Of a DNA stretch of 64,000 nt, positions 41,030 to 48,156 are shown in pieces. The DNA is from an uncultured Alphaproteobacteria bacterium (GTDB lineage: Bacteria > Pseudomonadota > Alphaproteobacteria > RF32 > CAG-239). The position numbers and the translations under genes are program-made. Below the pieces are notes generated by a model. The model did not search any database. It was not told the DNA's origin and worked only from the letters and a program-made list of their open reading frames with translations. The stretch spans positions 286,649 through 350,648 of the forward strand of contig CAJTJB010000001.1 of assembly GCA_910576955.1 (NCBI GenBank). The letters are read 5' to 3'. Numbering within the stretch: the first letter of the stretch is position 1; each line of letters opens with the position of its first letter.

Positions 41030-43348
41030 TTAAATTACTTCGCGGCGTCCGAGTTTGTCGGCGGGGGTGATGACGCCTTCGTCTTGCATCCGGTCTATTA
41101 AGGAGGCTGCTTTGTTGTAGCCGATACCTAAACGGCGCTGGATGTAACTTGTGGAGGCTTTTTTATCATTGCGGACGATTGTCACAGCCTGCTGATATAA
41201 ATCTTCTTTACCGCCAGACTGCCCCATTGAGGTTTGGTCAAATAATGCACCGGCGTCTTTGTTTTTCATTTCAAGCTCGCCTGCCGTCACATCGTTTACA
41301 TATTCCGGTTCACGTTGCGATTTGATAAATTCTACGACGCTTTCAACTTCGGCATCTTCAACAAAACCGCCGTGAATACGCTGCGGACGTAAGCCTGCCG
41401 GCATATAAAGCATATCACCTTTACCCAACAGCTGCTCTGCCCCCTGCTCGCCCAAAATGGTGCGGCTGTCAATTTTTGAGGTTACCTGAAAGCTGATACG
41501 AGTCGGGAAGTTAGATTTAATCGTACCGGTAATGACATCAACCGACGGGCGTTGAGTGGACATAATCAGGTGAATACCGGCAGCTCGTGCCATTTGCGCC
41601 AAGCGCTGAATAGCAGCTTCTACCTCTTTGCCGGCCACAAGCATTAAATCTGCCATTTCATCTACGACCACCACAATATAAGGTAACGGGGTTGTATCCA
41701 ACATCTGTTGTTCATATTTCGGTTTACCGGTTTCAGGGTCAAAACCGACCTGAATTGTCCGCATCGGCTTTTCGCCTTTGTCACGCAATTCTTTAAGTTT
41801 TAAGTTGTACCCGTTGATATTACGCACGGACAAGCAAGCCATTGCCCGATAGCGTTCTTCCATCTCGCGCACCGCCCACTTTAAGCCCAAAACAGCTTTT
41901 GCCGGATCAGTAATAACCGGCGTTAACAAGTGAGGAATACCGTTATACATTGAAAACTCAAGCATTTTCGGGTCAATCAAAATAAATTTACATTCCTCCG
42001 GCGACATTCTATATAATAAAGACAGAATCATTGCGTTTACACCGACAGATTTACCGGAACCGGTTGTACCGGCAACAAGCAAGTGCGGCATCTTTGCCAA
42101 ATCGGCATAAACATTTTTGCCGCCGATATCTTTACCCAAAACGACATTGAGTGCATTTTTACTATCTGTAAAATTAACATCTTCCAATAAATCACGCAGC
42201 CAAACAGTTTCACGTTTGGGATTCGGAATTTCTATACCGATCGTATTTGAACCGGGAACTACGGCTATGCGCACAGAGATTGCCGACATTGAGCGGGCAA
42301 TATCATCAGCCAAACTAATAACACGGGAGTTTTTTGTTCCTTGTGCCGGTTCAAGCTCAAACAAAGTTACCACCGGACCGGGGCGAATTTTGACAATTTG
42401 CCCGCGAACGCCAAACTCTTCCAACACAGCCTCAAGCTTGCGGGCGGTTTCGTTCAATTCTTTCTCGCTGATATTCAAGCCCAGTTTTTCTTTCGGGCGT
42501 TTCAAAAGGTTAATATCAGGATATTGATAGCCGTTAACATCTTTTTGTTTGCCGGCAATGGAAATAACCTGCGCCGGTTCTTTTTTAACCGGTTTATCTT
42601 CAGATTTTTCTTTATCTTCCGCAGTTGCAGACAATACCGGCTCTTTACGGACTTTTTCTTTATTTTTTTCAGGTTTGGAAATTATTTCATCTGCATCTTC
42701 TCTATTTATTAAGCGACGTGCGAGTGCATATACTCCGCGTACGCCTGCAAAAACAGCCATTCCGATTTTTTTAATTACCGTTCCCCATTGCTTAAGGCTG
42801 ATACCGGCTGCCAAATTAAAGGACATTAAAGACATTAAAACCAATAATGAATTAACAGCTATTGTTTCATAGCCCTCCAATTTCCAGCTTTTAAACAAAG
42901 CCGTTAAATTTTGCGGTAATAAATGGCTGAATTTTCCAAGTAAATTTATTTTTTCAAGCGGTGCAGATAATGTCTGATAAAACACGCCGGACAGAGAAAC
43001 AATACCCAAAAACATTGCGAATAAACGGATTTTAAATTCCAAAATCTTATGATGTTTTATCAATAAAAAGCCCCAAACCATTACAGGAATTAGAAAAACA
43101 AAAACGGCCATTCCGAAACTGTTGACTATAAAATCTGCGCTGTATGAACCGAAGCGCCCCATAAAGTTACTGATTTTTTCGGAGTTTGAAACATTAAAAG
43201 ATTCGTCTGTCGGGTTATACCCAAATATACCCAATACCAAAGCTATGGAAAAAAGCCAAAGCCCCAACCCCAAAATAATGGTCAAAATCTTTTTTGCCGT
43301 GCTGTCTGCCGTTGTTTTTGCCGTTTTCTTTTTAGTTTTTTTTGCCAT
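41030..43348 (-). CDS. ftsK: DNA translocase FtsK
   Basis: 772 residues, a short FtsK. About four membrane helices occupy residues 20-195, followed by a charged linker (about 210-290), the alpha/beta motor with Walker A GTTGSGKSVGVNA and Walker B VVVVDEMADLM, and a C-terminal gamma winged helix (TSYIQRRLGIGYNKAASLIDRM). It pumps the chromosome terminus at the septum and activates XerCD. It is divergent from fabD. Its terminator lies at 40979-41008. Confidence 0.95.
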   Translation of the reverse strand: MAKKTKKKTAKTTADSTAKKILTIILGLGLWLFSIALVLGIFGYNPTDESFNVSNSEKISNFMGRFGSYSADFIVNSFGMAVFVFLIPVMVWGFLLIKHHKILEFKIRLFAMFLGIVSLSGVFYQTLSAPLEKINLLGKFSHLLPQNLTALFKSWKLEGYETIAVNSLLVLMSLMSFNLAAGISLKQWGTVIKKIGMAVFAGVRGVYALARRLINREDADEIISKPEKNKEKVRKEPVLSATAEDKEKSEDKPVKKEPAQVISIAGKQKDVNGYQYPDINLLKRPKEKLGLNISEKELNETARKLEAVLEEFGVRGQIVKIRPGPVVTLFELEPAQGTKNSRVISLADDIARSMSAISVRIAVVPGSNTIGIEIPNPKRETVWLRDLLEDVNFTDSKNALNVVLGKDIGGKNVYADLAKMPHLLVAGTTGSGKSVGVNAMILSLLYRMSPEECKFILIDPKMLEFSMYNGIPHLLTPVITDPAKAVLGLKWAVREMEERYRAMACLSVRNINGYNLKLKELRDKGEKPMRTIQVGFDPETGKPKYEQQMLDTTPLPYIVVVVDEMADLMLVAGKEVEAAIQRLAQMARAAGIHLIMSTQRPSVDVITGTIKSNFPTRISFQVTSKIDSRTILGEQGAEQLLGKGDMLYMPAGLRPQRIHGGFVEDAEVESVVEFIKSQREPEYVNDVTAGELEMKNKDAGALFDQTSMGQSGGKEDLYQQAVTIVRNDKKASTSYIQRRLGIGYNKAASLIDRMQDEGVITPADKLGRREVI

Positions 43349-43428
43349 TTATCCCTCTAATCTTTAGATTTGATTTCGGGGTGATTTTAACGCTTAATTT
43401 TAAACAAACTATTAACACAAAAGTTTAT

Positions 43429-43459
43429 GTGCATAACCCTCTTTGGCAAAGCTATGCAC
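43429..43459. repeat. Interrupted palindrome between ftsK and fabD
   Basis: Arms GTGCATA (43429-43435) and TATGCAC (43453-43459) flank a smaller stem CTTTG-G-CAAAG (43441-43451). It lies in the divergent promoter region of ftsK and fabD and could be an operator. Confidence 0.4.
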
Positions 43460-43536
43460 ACGCAGGGGATTTAAAACTTGACTTTCAAAGCAACTCATTT
43501 AGCTTATCCTCATAAAAAAATAATTGGAGTAACTAA

Positions 43537-44481
43537 ATGAAATATGCATTTGTTTTCCCCGGTCAAGGCTCGCAATTTGTGGGAATGGGGAAAGAATTAG
43601 CCGAAAACTTTAATTCCGCCAAAGATGTTTTTGAAGAAGTCAATCAGGCTTTGGGGCAGGATTTATATAAAGTTATGACCGAAGGTCCTGATTCTGAATT
43701 AACAATGACAACAAACACCCAGCCGGCGTTAATGGCGGTTTCAATGGCGGTTGTTAAGGTGTTGGAAAAAGAATTCGGCATTTCCCTTAAAGATAAAGCG
43801 GCATACGTTGCGGGGCACTCTCTCGGTGAATATTCCGCGGCTTGTGCAGCGGGCGTGTTCTCGCTTGCAGACACGGCAAAGCTTTTGCGCATTCGCGGGG
43901 ATGCGATGCAGCAGGCTGTGCCGGTCGGCGTTGGCGGGATGGCTGCCGTTTTGGGATTATCTTTTAAAGATGTCGGCGCTTTGGTAGACGCATGCAACGA
44001 TGCCGCTCATTATTGCGTGGCGGCTAATGACAATTCGGACGGACAGGTTGTGCTTTCTGGGCACATTCAGGCGATTGAAAAAGCTGTTGAAATTGCTTCG
44101 GAATTCGGTGCAAAAAGATGTTTGAAACTTCCGGTTTCTGCGCCTTTCCACAGCCCCCTGATGCAGCCAGCCGCCGAAACAATGGCGCGCGCTTTTATGG
44201 AAGTTGAAGCGCATGATGCTCTTATTCCGATTGTAGCAAATGTTTTGGCGGCGCCAGAATCCGCAAAACAGGAAATTATTAAAAACTTGGTTGAACAGGT
44301 TACCGGTACCGTAAGATGGAGAGAAACAATGGCATTCTTTGGCGCAAACGGCGTTACGGATATTGTTGAACTCGGCGCCGGAAAAGTTCTCTCCGGTATT
44401 GCTAAAAGAAGCCTGAAAGAAGCAAATTCGATTTCGGTTTGTTCAATTGCCGAAATTGAAGAATTAGCAAAAAATCTATAA
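43537..44481 (+). CDS. fabD: Malonyl-CoA:ACP transacylase
   Basis: 314 residues. FPGQGSQFVGMGKELA at the N-terminus, the GHSLGEYSA nucleophile motif (Ser about residue 95) and the late PVSAPFHSPLM (catalytic His) are diagnostic. It loads malonyl groups onto ACP for fatty acid synthesis. fabG follows after 25 bases. The expected acpP does not follow in this window. Confidence 0.95.
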   Translation: MKYAFVFPGQGSQFVGMGKELAENFNSAKDVFEEVNQALGQDLYKVMTEGPDSELTMTTNTQPALMAVSMAVVKVLEKEFGISLKDKAAYVAGHSLGEYSAACAAGVFSLADTAKLLRIRGDAMQQAVPVGVGGMAAVLGLSFKDVGALVDACNDAAHYCVAANDNSDGQVVLSGHIQAIEKAVEIASEFGAKRCLKLPVSAPFHSPLMQPAAETMARAFMEVEAHDALIPIVANVLAAPESAKQEIIKNLVEQVTGTVRWRETMAFFGANGVTDIVELGAGKVLSGIAKRSLKEANSISVCSIAEIEELAKNL

Positions 44482-44506
44482 CTTTTTGAAGAAAAGGACA
44501 CTTAAT

Positions 44507-45244
44507 ATGTTTAATTTGGATGGTAAAATTGCGTTAATCACCGGTGCTGCCGGAGGACTTGGAGATAAAATCGCACGCACATTGCACACTCAAGGTGCAA
44601 CCCTTGCTTTGACTGACAGAAACCCCGCTCCGATGGAAAAATTAAAAGCAGAACTCGGTTCTCGCGTTGAATGCTTTGTGGCCGATTTAACAAACAGCGA
44701 AGCTGTCAATAACCTTGTTAAAAGTGTTGAAGAGAAAATGGGACGCATTGACATTTTGGTAAACAATGCCGGCTTAACACGCGATAACCTCTTTATGCGT
44801 ATGAGCGATGAAGATTGGCAGCTCGTGTTGGATGTTAACCTTTCTGCCGGTTTTAAATTGGCAAAGGCGGCTATTCGCGGAATGATGAAGAGAAGATATG
44901 GCCGTATTATCGGTATTGCTTCTGTGGTTGGTGTTATGGGTAACGCCGGACAAGCAAATTACTCTGCCTCTAAAGCAGGCATGATTGCCATGAACAAATG
45001 TCTGGCTCAAGAAGTCGGTTCTCGCGGCATTACCGTAAACTCGATTGCTCCGGGCTTTATCAGAACGCCAATGACTGACGTTTTGCCTGATGACGTAAAA
45101 GCACAATTGTTGAGCAAAATTCCGGAAGGAAAACTCGGTGAAGCTCAAGACATTGCAAACGCCGTTGCTTTCCTCTCTTCAGACGAAGCACAGTATATTA
45201 CAGGCCAAACATTGCACGTTAATGGCGGTATGGCTATGATTTAA
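44507..45244 (+). CDS. fabG: 3-oxoacyl-[ACP] reductase
   Basis: 245 residues from the ATG at 44507 (AAAAGGA just upstream; an earlier in-frame start has none). Short-chain dehydrogenase features: TGAAGGLGDKIA (cofactor site), NNAG, catalytic Ser and YSASKAG (Tyr and Lys), and a typical FabG ending (GGMAMI). It reduces beta-ketoacyl-ACP with NADPH. It forms an operon with fabD and ends at a strong terminator. Confidence 0.95.
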   Translation: MFNLDGKIALITGAAGGLGDKIARTLHTQGATLALTDRNPAPMEKLKAELGSRVECFVADLTNSEAVNNLVKSVEEKMGRIDILVNNAGLTRDNLFMRMSDEDWQLVLDVNLSAGFKLAKAAIRGMMKRRYGRIIGIASVVGVMGNAGQANYSASKAGMIAMNKCLAQEVGSRGITVNSIAPGFIRTPMTDVLPDDVKAQLLSKIPEGKLGEAQDIANAVAFLSSDEAQYITGQTLHVNGGMAMI

Positions 45245-45264
45245 GTCCTGTTTTCAGGTCTTTG

Positions 45265-45297
45265 AGCGTCAGACTTTCGGGTCTGGCGCTTTTTTTA
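45265..45297 (+). terminator. Intrinsic terminator after fabG
   Basis: A 10-bp stem (AGCGTCAGAC / GTCTGGCGCT, one G-U pair) with loop TTTCGG, followed by seven T. Confidence 0.92.
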
Positions 45298-45349
45298 GCT
45301 TATTTTGCAAAAACAGCTTTACTTTTTCTCTCAATCTTATAAGTTTTAC

Positions 45350-45538
45350 ACATAGACAGGAGTTCTGTCTTGAGGTGTGGTAACCTCACAGCAAGCGTCT
45401 GTGTAAAGACGAAAATTTTGCACGCCCGAAAGTCTTTTGATGGCTGGAAGGCGGCAAAATACGCTTATGTTCAGTCAATATGTCGCACCATCTTGCTGTG
45501 GTTACCAACTTCCAGTCGCTTTTTTAAGCGGCTTTTTT
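45350..45538 (+). ncRNA. Candidate structured leader RNA upstream of the pilin-like gene
   Basis: A -10 like TATAAG (45338-45343) precedes about 190 nt of strongly structured sequence ending in a terminator (45514-45538; AGTCGCTT / AAGCGGCT then T run). The main helix pairs 45379-45395 with 45492-45506 (15 bp, 2-base bulge). Local hairpins include AGACAG-GAGTT-CTGTCT and CGTCT-GTGTAA-AGACG. Two pairings are mutually exclusive: TGAGGT / ACCTCA (45371-45388) against the main helix, and GGCTGGAAG (45442-45450) with CTTCCAGTC (45509-45517) against the terminator arm. That layout is what a terminator-controlled leader would show. The pilin-like start codon is 26 bases downstream. The family is not recognised. 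Confidence 0.6.
45514..45538 (+). terminator. Intrinsic terminator at the end of the pilin leader
   Basis: Stem AGTCGCTT / AAGCGGCT (one G-U pair) with loop TTTT and a T run; its 5' arm can alternatively pair with 45442-45450. Confidence 0.85.
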
Positions 45539-45563
45539 ATTTGTAACGAAGAGGAAACCGAAT

Positions 45564-46202
45564 ATGAAATTATTTTACGAAAGCCAAATCGGGCGCTCAA
45601 TGATTGAGATGTTAGGCGTGTTAGCGATTGCAGGGATATTATCTGTTAGCGGCATTGCCGGATATTCAAAGGCGATGTATAAATATAAAGTGAATAAATT
45701 AACAGAAGAATTCGTATTGTTTTTAAACGATTTCTTATATTTTAAAACATCTTTGCTTGAAACAGAAAACTCCGGCACAAATCTTGCCACCATCTTAAAT
45801 TCATTAAAAATTATTCCGGAAACCTGGTCAATTGATGGTGTATATATTTATGACAGCACCTCCAGACAAATTCGCCCTTTTATCCGAAATAAAAACAAAT
45901 TTATCGCCATAGACTATGGATTAAAACTTAATCAAAAAGACAGTGCTCCCAATGCAGAAACCCGATTACTTTGCCAAAATATTTGGCTTAATATTATTAA
46001 ATTATACGATGAAAACATATACACGGCTTTTATATGGAGAGGCAGCGGTAACGACTATACCCTTGAATGCTTTGGGAAAAATTTTTGCGATAATATAAAT
46101 CGGAGATGTATATCTGATGTTACCGTATCCGATATCAGCAATGCTTGCGCCTCCTGTTTGGAGGAAAATAAATGCACTCTTGCAATTGACTTCTTTAAAT
46201 AG
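45564..46202 (+). CDS. Type IV pilin-like protein
   Basis: 212 residues. The N-terminus has a short leader followed by GRSMIEMLGVLAIAGILS, which fits the class III prepilin signal: a cleavage Gly, then a hydrophobic helix with a Glu at position 5 after the cut (SMIEM has E at +4 or +5 depending on the cut). The remaining mature part has four or more cysteines near the C-terminus (CFGKNFCDNINRRCI, ACASCLEENKC). The upstream leader RNA and the RBS AGAGGAA precede it. No pilus assembly genes are in the window, so whether it is a pilin, minor pilin or pseudopilin is open. Confidence 0.75.
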   Translation: MKLFYESQIGRSMIEMLGVLAIAGILSVSGIAGYSKAMYKYKVNKLTEEFVLFLNDFLYFKTSLLETENSGTNLATILNSLKIIPETWSIDGVYIYDSTSRQIRPFIRNKNKFIAIDYGLKLNQKDSAPNAETRLLCQNIWLNIIKLYDENIYTAFIWRGSGNDYTLECFGKNFCDNINRRCISDVTVSDISNACASCLEENKCTLAIDFFK

Positions 46203-46223
46203 ACATTTCTTATACAGCTACAT

Positions 46224-46244
46224 TTACCCACAGACTTATCCACA
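46224..46244 (+). promoter_or_regulatory. Pair of DnaA-box-like sites upstream of mraZ
   Basis: TTATCCACA (46236-46244) is a perfect DnaA box by E. coli consensus, and TTACCCACA (46224-46232) differs by one base. They are 12 bases apart, in the gap between the pilin-like gene and mraZ. A GCGACT / AGTCGC hairpin follows at 46248-46264. DnaA control of the division cluster is inference. Confidence 0.5.
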
Positions 46245-46318
46245 GCTGCGACTCGCAAAGTCGCGGTTGCTTCAGCGTTGGCAGAAAAAAGTAAAAAAAT
46301 GTTAAATATTTTACATTT

Positions 46319-46354
46319 TTCCATTGATTCCCATAAAATACCATGTTATACCAT
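46319..46354 (+). promoter_or_regulatory. MraZ operator repeats over the mraZ promoter
   Basis: Four CCAT-containing repeats (TTCCAT, TCCCAT, TACCAT, TACCAT) start at 46319, 46329, 46339 and 46349, so their period is exactly 10 bp. MraZ is known to bind direct TGGGN-type repeats spaced by 10 bp upstream of its own gene; these read as ATGGnA on the opposite strand. A candidate promoter (TTGATT 46324-46329, TATACC 46347-46352, spacer 17) overlaps the repeats, and a GATTC (GANTC) site lies at 46326-46330. Confidence 0.65.
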
Positions 46355-46386
46355 AGGTAATGTGTGCACAATCAGAGTAAACGGTA

Positions 46387-46851
46387 ATGGGAAAAACATT
46401 TTTGTTTTTAGATACAATCATCAATAAGGTAGACGCCAAAGGGCGTGTTTCCCTACCGTCAGATTACCGCACAATCGTTAAAGAACTCTCAACGGAAATT
46501 GTTTGTTACAGAAGTTTAACCGCACCGTGCATTGAAGGCTGCACCGAAGATTTGCTGGAAAAGCTGGCAACAGATATTGAAAACAGCACAGACTTTTTCT
46601 CTGAAACGCAAGATGATTTGACCAATTTGATTTTTGGTGATGCAAAAAGATTTAGTTTTGACAGCACGGGACGCATTATGCTGACAGAAAAACTGTTAAA
46701 ACACGCGGAAATTACCGATTCGGCCGTGTTTGTCGGCAAAGGACGCAAATTTCAGATTTGGAGCGAGGCTAACTGGGCTAAAGAAGAACAACGGATTCGC
46801 GAAAAAATCAAACTGAACCGCCCAACCCTTAAAACCGAGGAGGGCAAATAA
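46387..46851 (+). CDS. mraZ: Transcriptional regulator MraZ
   Basis: 154 residues with two SpoVT/AbrB-like halves: INKVDAKGRVSLPSDYR in the first and RFSFDSTGRIMLTEKLLKHA in the second. MraZ binds its own promoter repeats and controls the division and cell-wall cluster. It is the first gene of mraZ-rsmH-ftsL-ftsI; its stop overlaps the rsmH start by ATG/TAA sharing. Confidence 0.93.
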   Translation: MGKTFLFLDTIINKVDAKGRVSLPSDYRTIVKELSTEIVCYRSLTAPCIEGCTEDLLEKLATDIENSTDFFSETQDDLTNLIFGDAKRFSFDSTGRIMLTEKLLKHAEITDSAVFVGKGRKFQIWSEANWAKEEQRIREKIKLNRPTLKTEEGK

Positions 46852-47780
46852 TGACAGAAAACGCCCGCCATATTCCGGTTATGCTCAAAGAAGTGTTGCA
46901 GACGCTTGCCCCCAAAGACGGCGAGGTTTATGTGGATGCCACTTTCGGCAACGGCGGATACAGCGAGGCGATTTTACAAGCGGCTGACTGCAAAGTGATT
47001 GCCATTGACCGCGACCCGTCGGTTTTGCCGCGCGTTAATGAACTAAAAGCGCTTTATGGCGACCGTTTTGATTTCAAAGCCGGCACGTTTGGCGAACTTA
47101 CTAACCTTATCTCCGAAAAAGTGAACGGCGTTGTTTTTGACATTGGCGTTTCCTCTATGCAGTTGGATGACGATTTCCGCGGATTTTCGTTTAGCAAAGA
47201 AGCGGATTTGGATATGCGGATGTCTATGAGCGGCACTTCAGCCAAAGATATCGTGAACACAATGCCGGAAAAAGAATTAGCTGATTTGATTTATCAATAC
47301 GGCGAAGAAAAGAAATCCCGCCAGATTGCACATAAAATTGCGCTCTATCGGGAAACAAAGGAAATTCGAACCACCACGGAACTTGCAGAAATCATTTACT
47401 GCGTTATGCCGAAAAAATTCGGGCAGATTGACCCGGCAACACGCACGTTTCAGGCGATTCGCATTGCCGTTAACGATGAGCTGCAACAGCTTAAGGACGG
47501 CTTGTCCGCGGCCGTTTCCGCGGTTTCAGGCGACGGGCGAATCGTTGTGGTTGATTTTCACTCTTTGGAAGACCGCATTGTCAAAACATTTTTTGCAGAA
47601 AACGCCCCGAAAAGAGTGCACACTTCACGTTATAAAACAACTGAAGACTTACCCGCATCCGATTTGCCTTTGGCATATGCCTCAAAGGCTGTTATGCCCA
47701 CAGAAGAAGAATGTTTGCTTAACCCTCGCGCGCGTTCCGCCAAATTGCGCTACGCGGTTAAAAGAAAGGAACTGATATAA
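46851..47780 (+). CDS. rsmH: 16S rRNA (cytosine-1402-N4)-methyltransferase
   Basis: 309 residues. Typical RsmH motifs: HIPVMLKEVLQTLAP, YVDATFGNGGYSEAIL (SAM site) and FDIGVSSMQLDD, then the C-terminal LNPRARSAKLRYAV. It methylates C1402 in the ribosomal P site with RsmI. It is in the conserved second position of the division cluster and overlaps the FtsL-like gene by one base (TAATG). Confidence 0.95.
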   Translation: MTENARHIPVMLKEVLQTLAPKDGEVYVDATFGNGGYSEAILQAADCKVIAIDRDPSVLPRVNELKALYGDRFDFKAGTFGELTNLISEKVNGVVFDIGVSSMQLDDDFRGFSFSKEADLDMRMSMSGTSAKDIVNTMPEKELADLIYQYGEEKKSRQIAHKIALYRETKEIRTTTELAEIIYCVMPKKFGQIDPATRTFQAIRIAVNDELQQLKDGLSAAVSAVSGDGRIVVVDFHSLEDRIVKTFFAENAPKRVHTSRYKTTEDLPASDLPLAYASKAVMPTEEECLLNPRARSAKLRYAVKRKELI

Positions 47781-48139
47781 TGAGCACTGTTAAAACCGCC
47801 ATTACAATTTTATGGTTTATGTTTACCATCGTTATCGGCTCATATTATTTCGTCTTAACCAATGATGTGCAAAACCTTGAGCGCGAGCTGGCACAAATTA
47901 ACAATGACATTAAAAACGACATTCGCGACATCCATATTTTGGAGGCGGACTGGAGCGAGTTAAACAATCCCGAAAGGCTGCAAAAATTAGCCGGCAAATA
48001 TATTTCTTTAGATTTTATCAAGCCTGAACAAATTATTAACTATTCTGCTTTACCATTAGAGGGCGAGTTGTTTGAGAATCCGACAATGTTTGCTAAAAAC
48101 AATCGGGTTTTGCGGCAACTTGCTAACTCGGAACGATAA
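47780..48139 (+). CDS. ftsL: FtsL-like cell division protein
   Basis: 119 residues: a short cytoplasmic N-terminus, one membrane helix (about 7-25; TAITILWFMFTIVIGSYYFV), then a periplasmic coiled-coil (about 28-60) and a NPERLQKLAGKY segment typical of FtsL. FtsL recruits and activates FtsI/FtsW with FtsB. Identity rests on size, topology and position between rsmH and ftsI, as FtsL sequences are poorly conserved. Confidence 0.8.
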   Translation: MSTVKTAITILWFMFTIVIGSYYFVLTNDVQNLERELAQINNDIKNDIRDIHILEADWSELNNPERLQKLAGKYISLDFIKPEQIINYSALPLEGELFENPTMFAKNNRVLRQLANSER

Positions 48140-48156
48140 TTTTAGATGGCAGCAAG

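Noticed and set aside
45350..45538. Cyclic-di-GMP, cobalamin or RNase P RNA at the pilin leader
   Set aside because: The conserved core sequences of these RNAs are absent; only general stem-loop structure is seen.
46224..46244. Chromosome replication origin
   Set aside because: Only two DnaA-box-like sites and no dnaA, dnaN, parAB or gidA genes nearby; a regulatory role is more likely.
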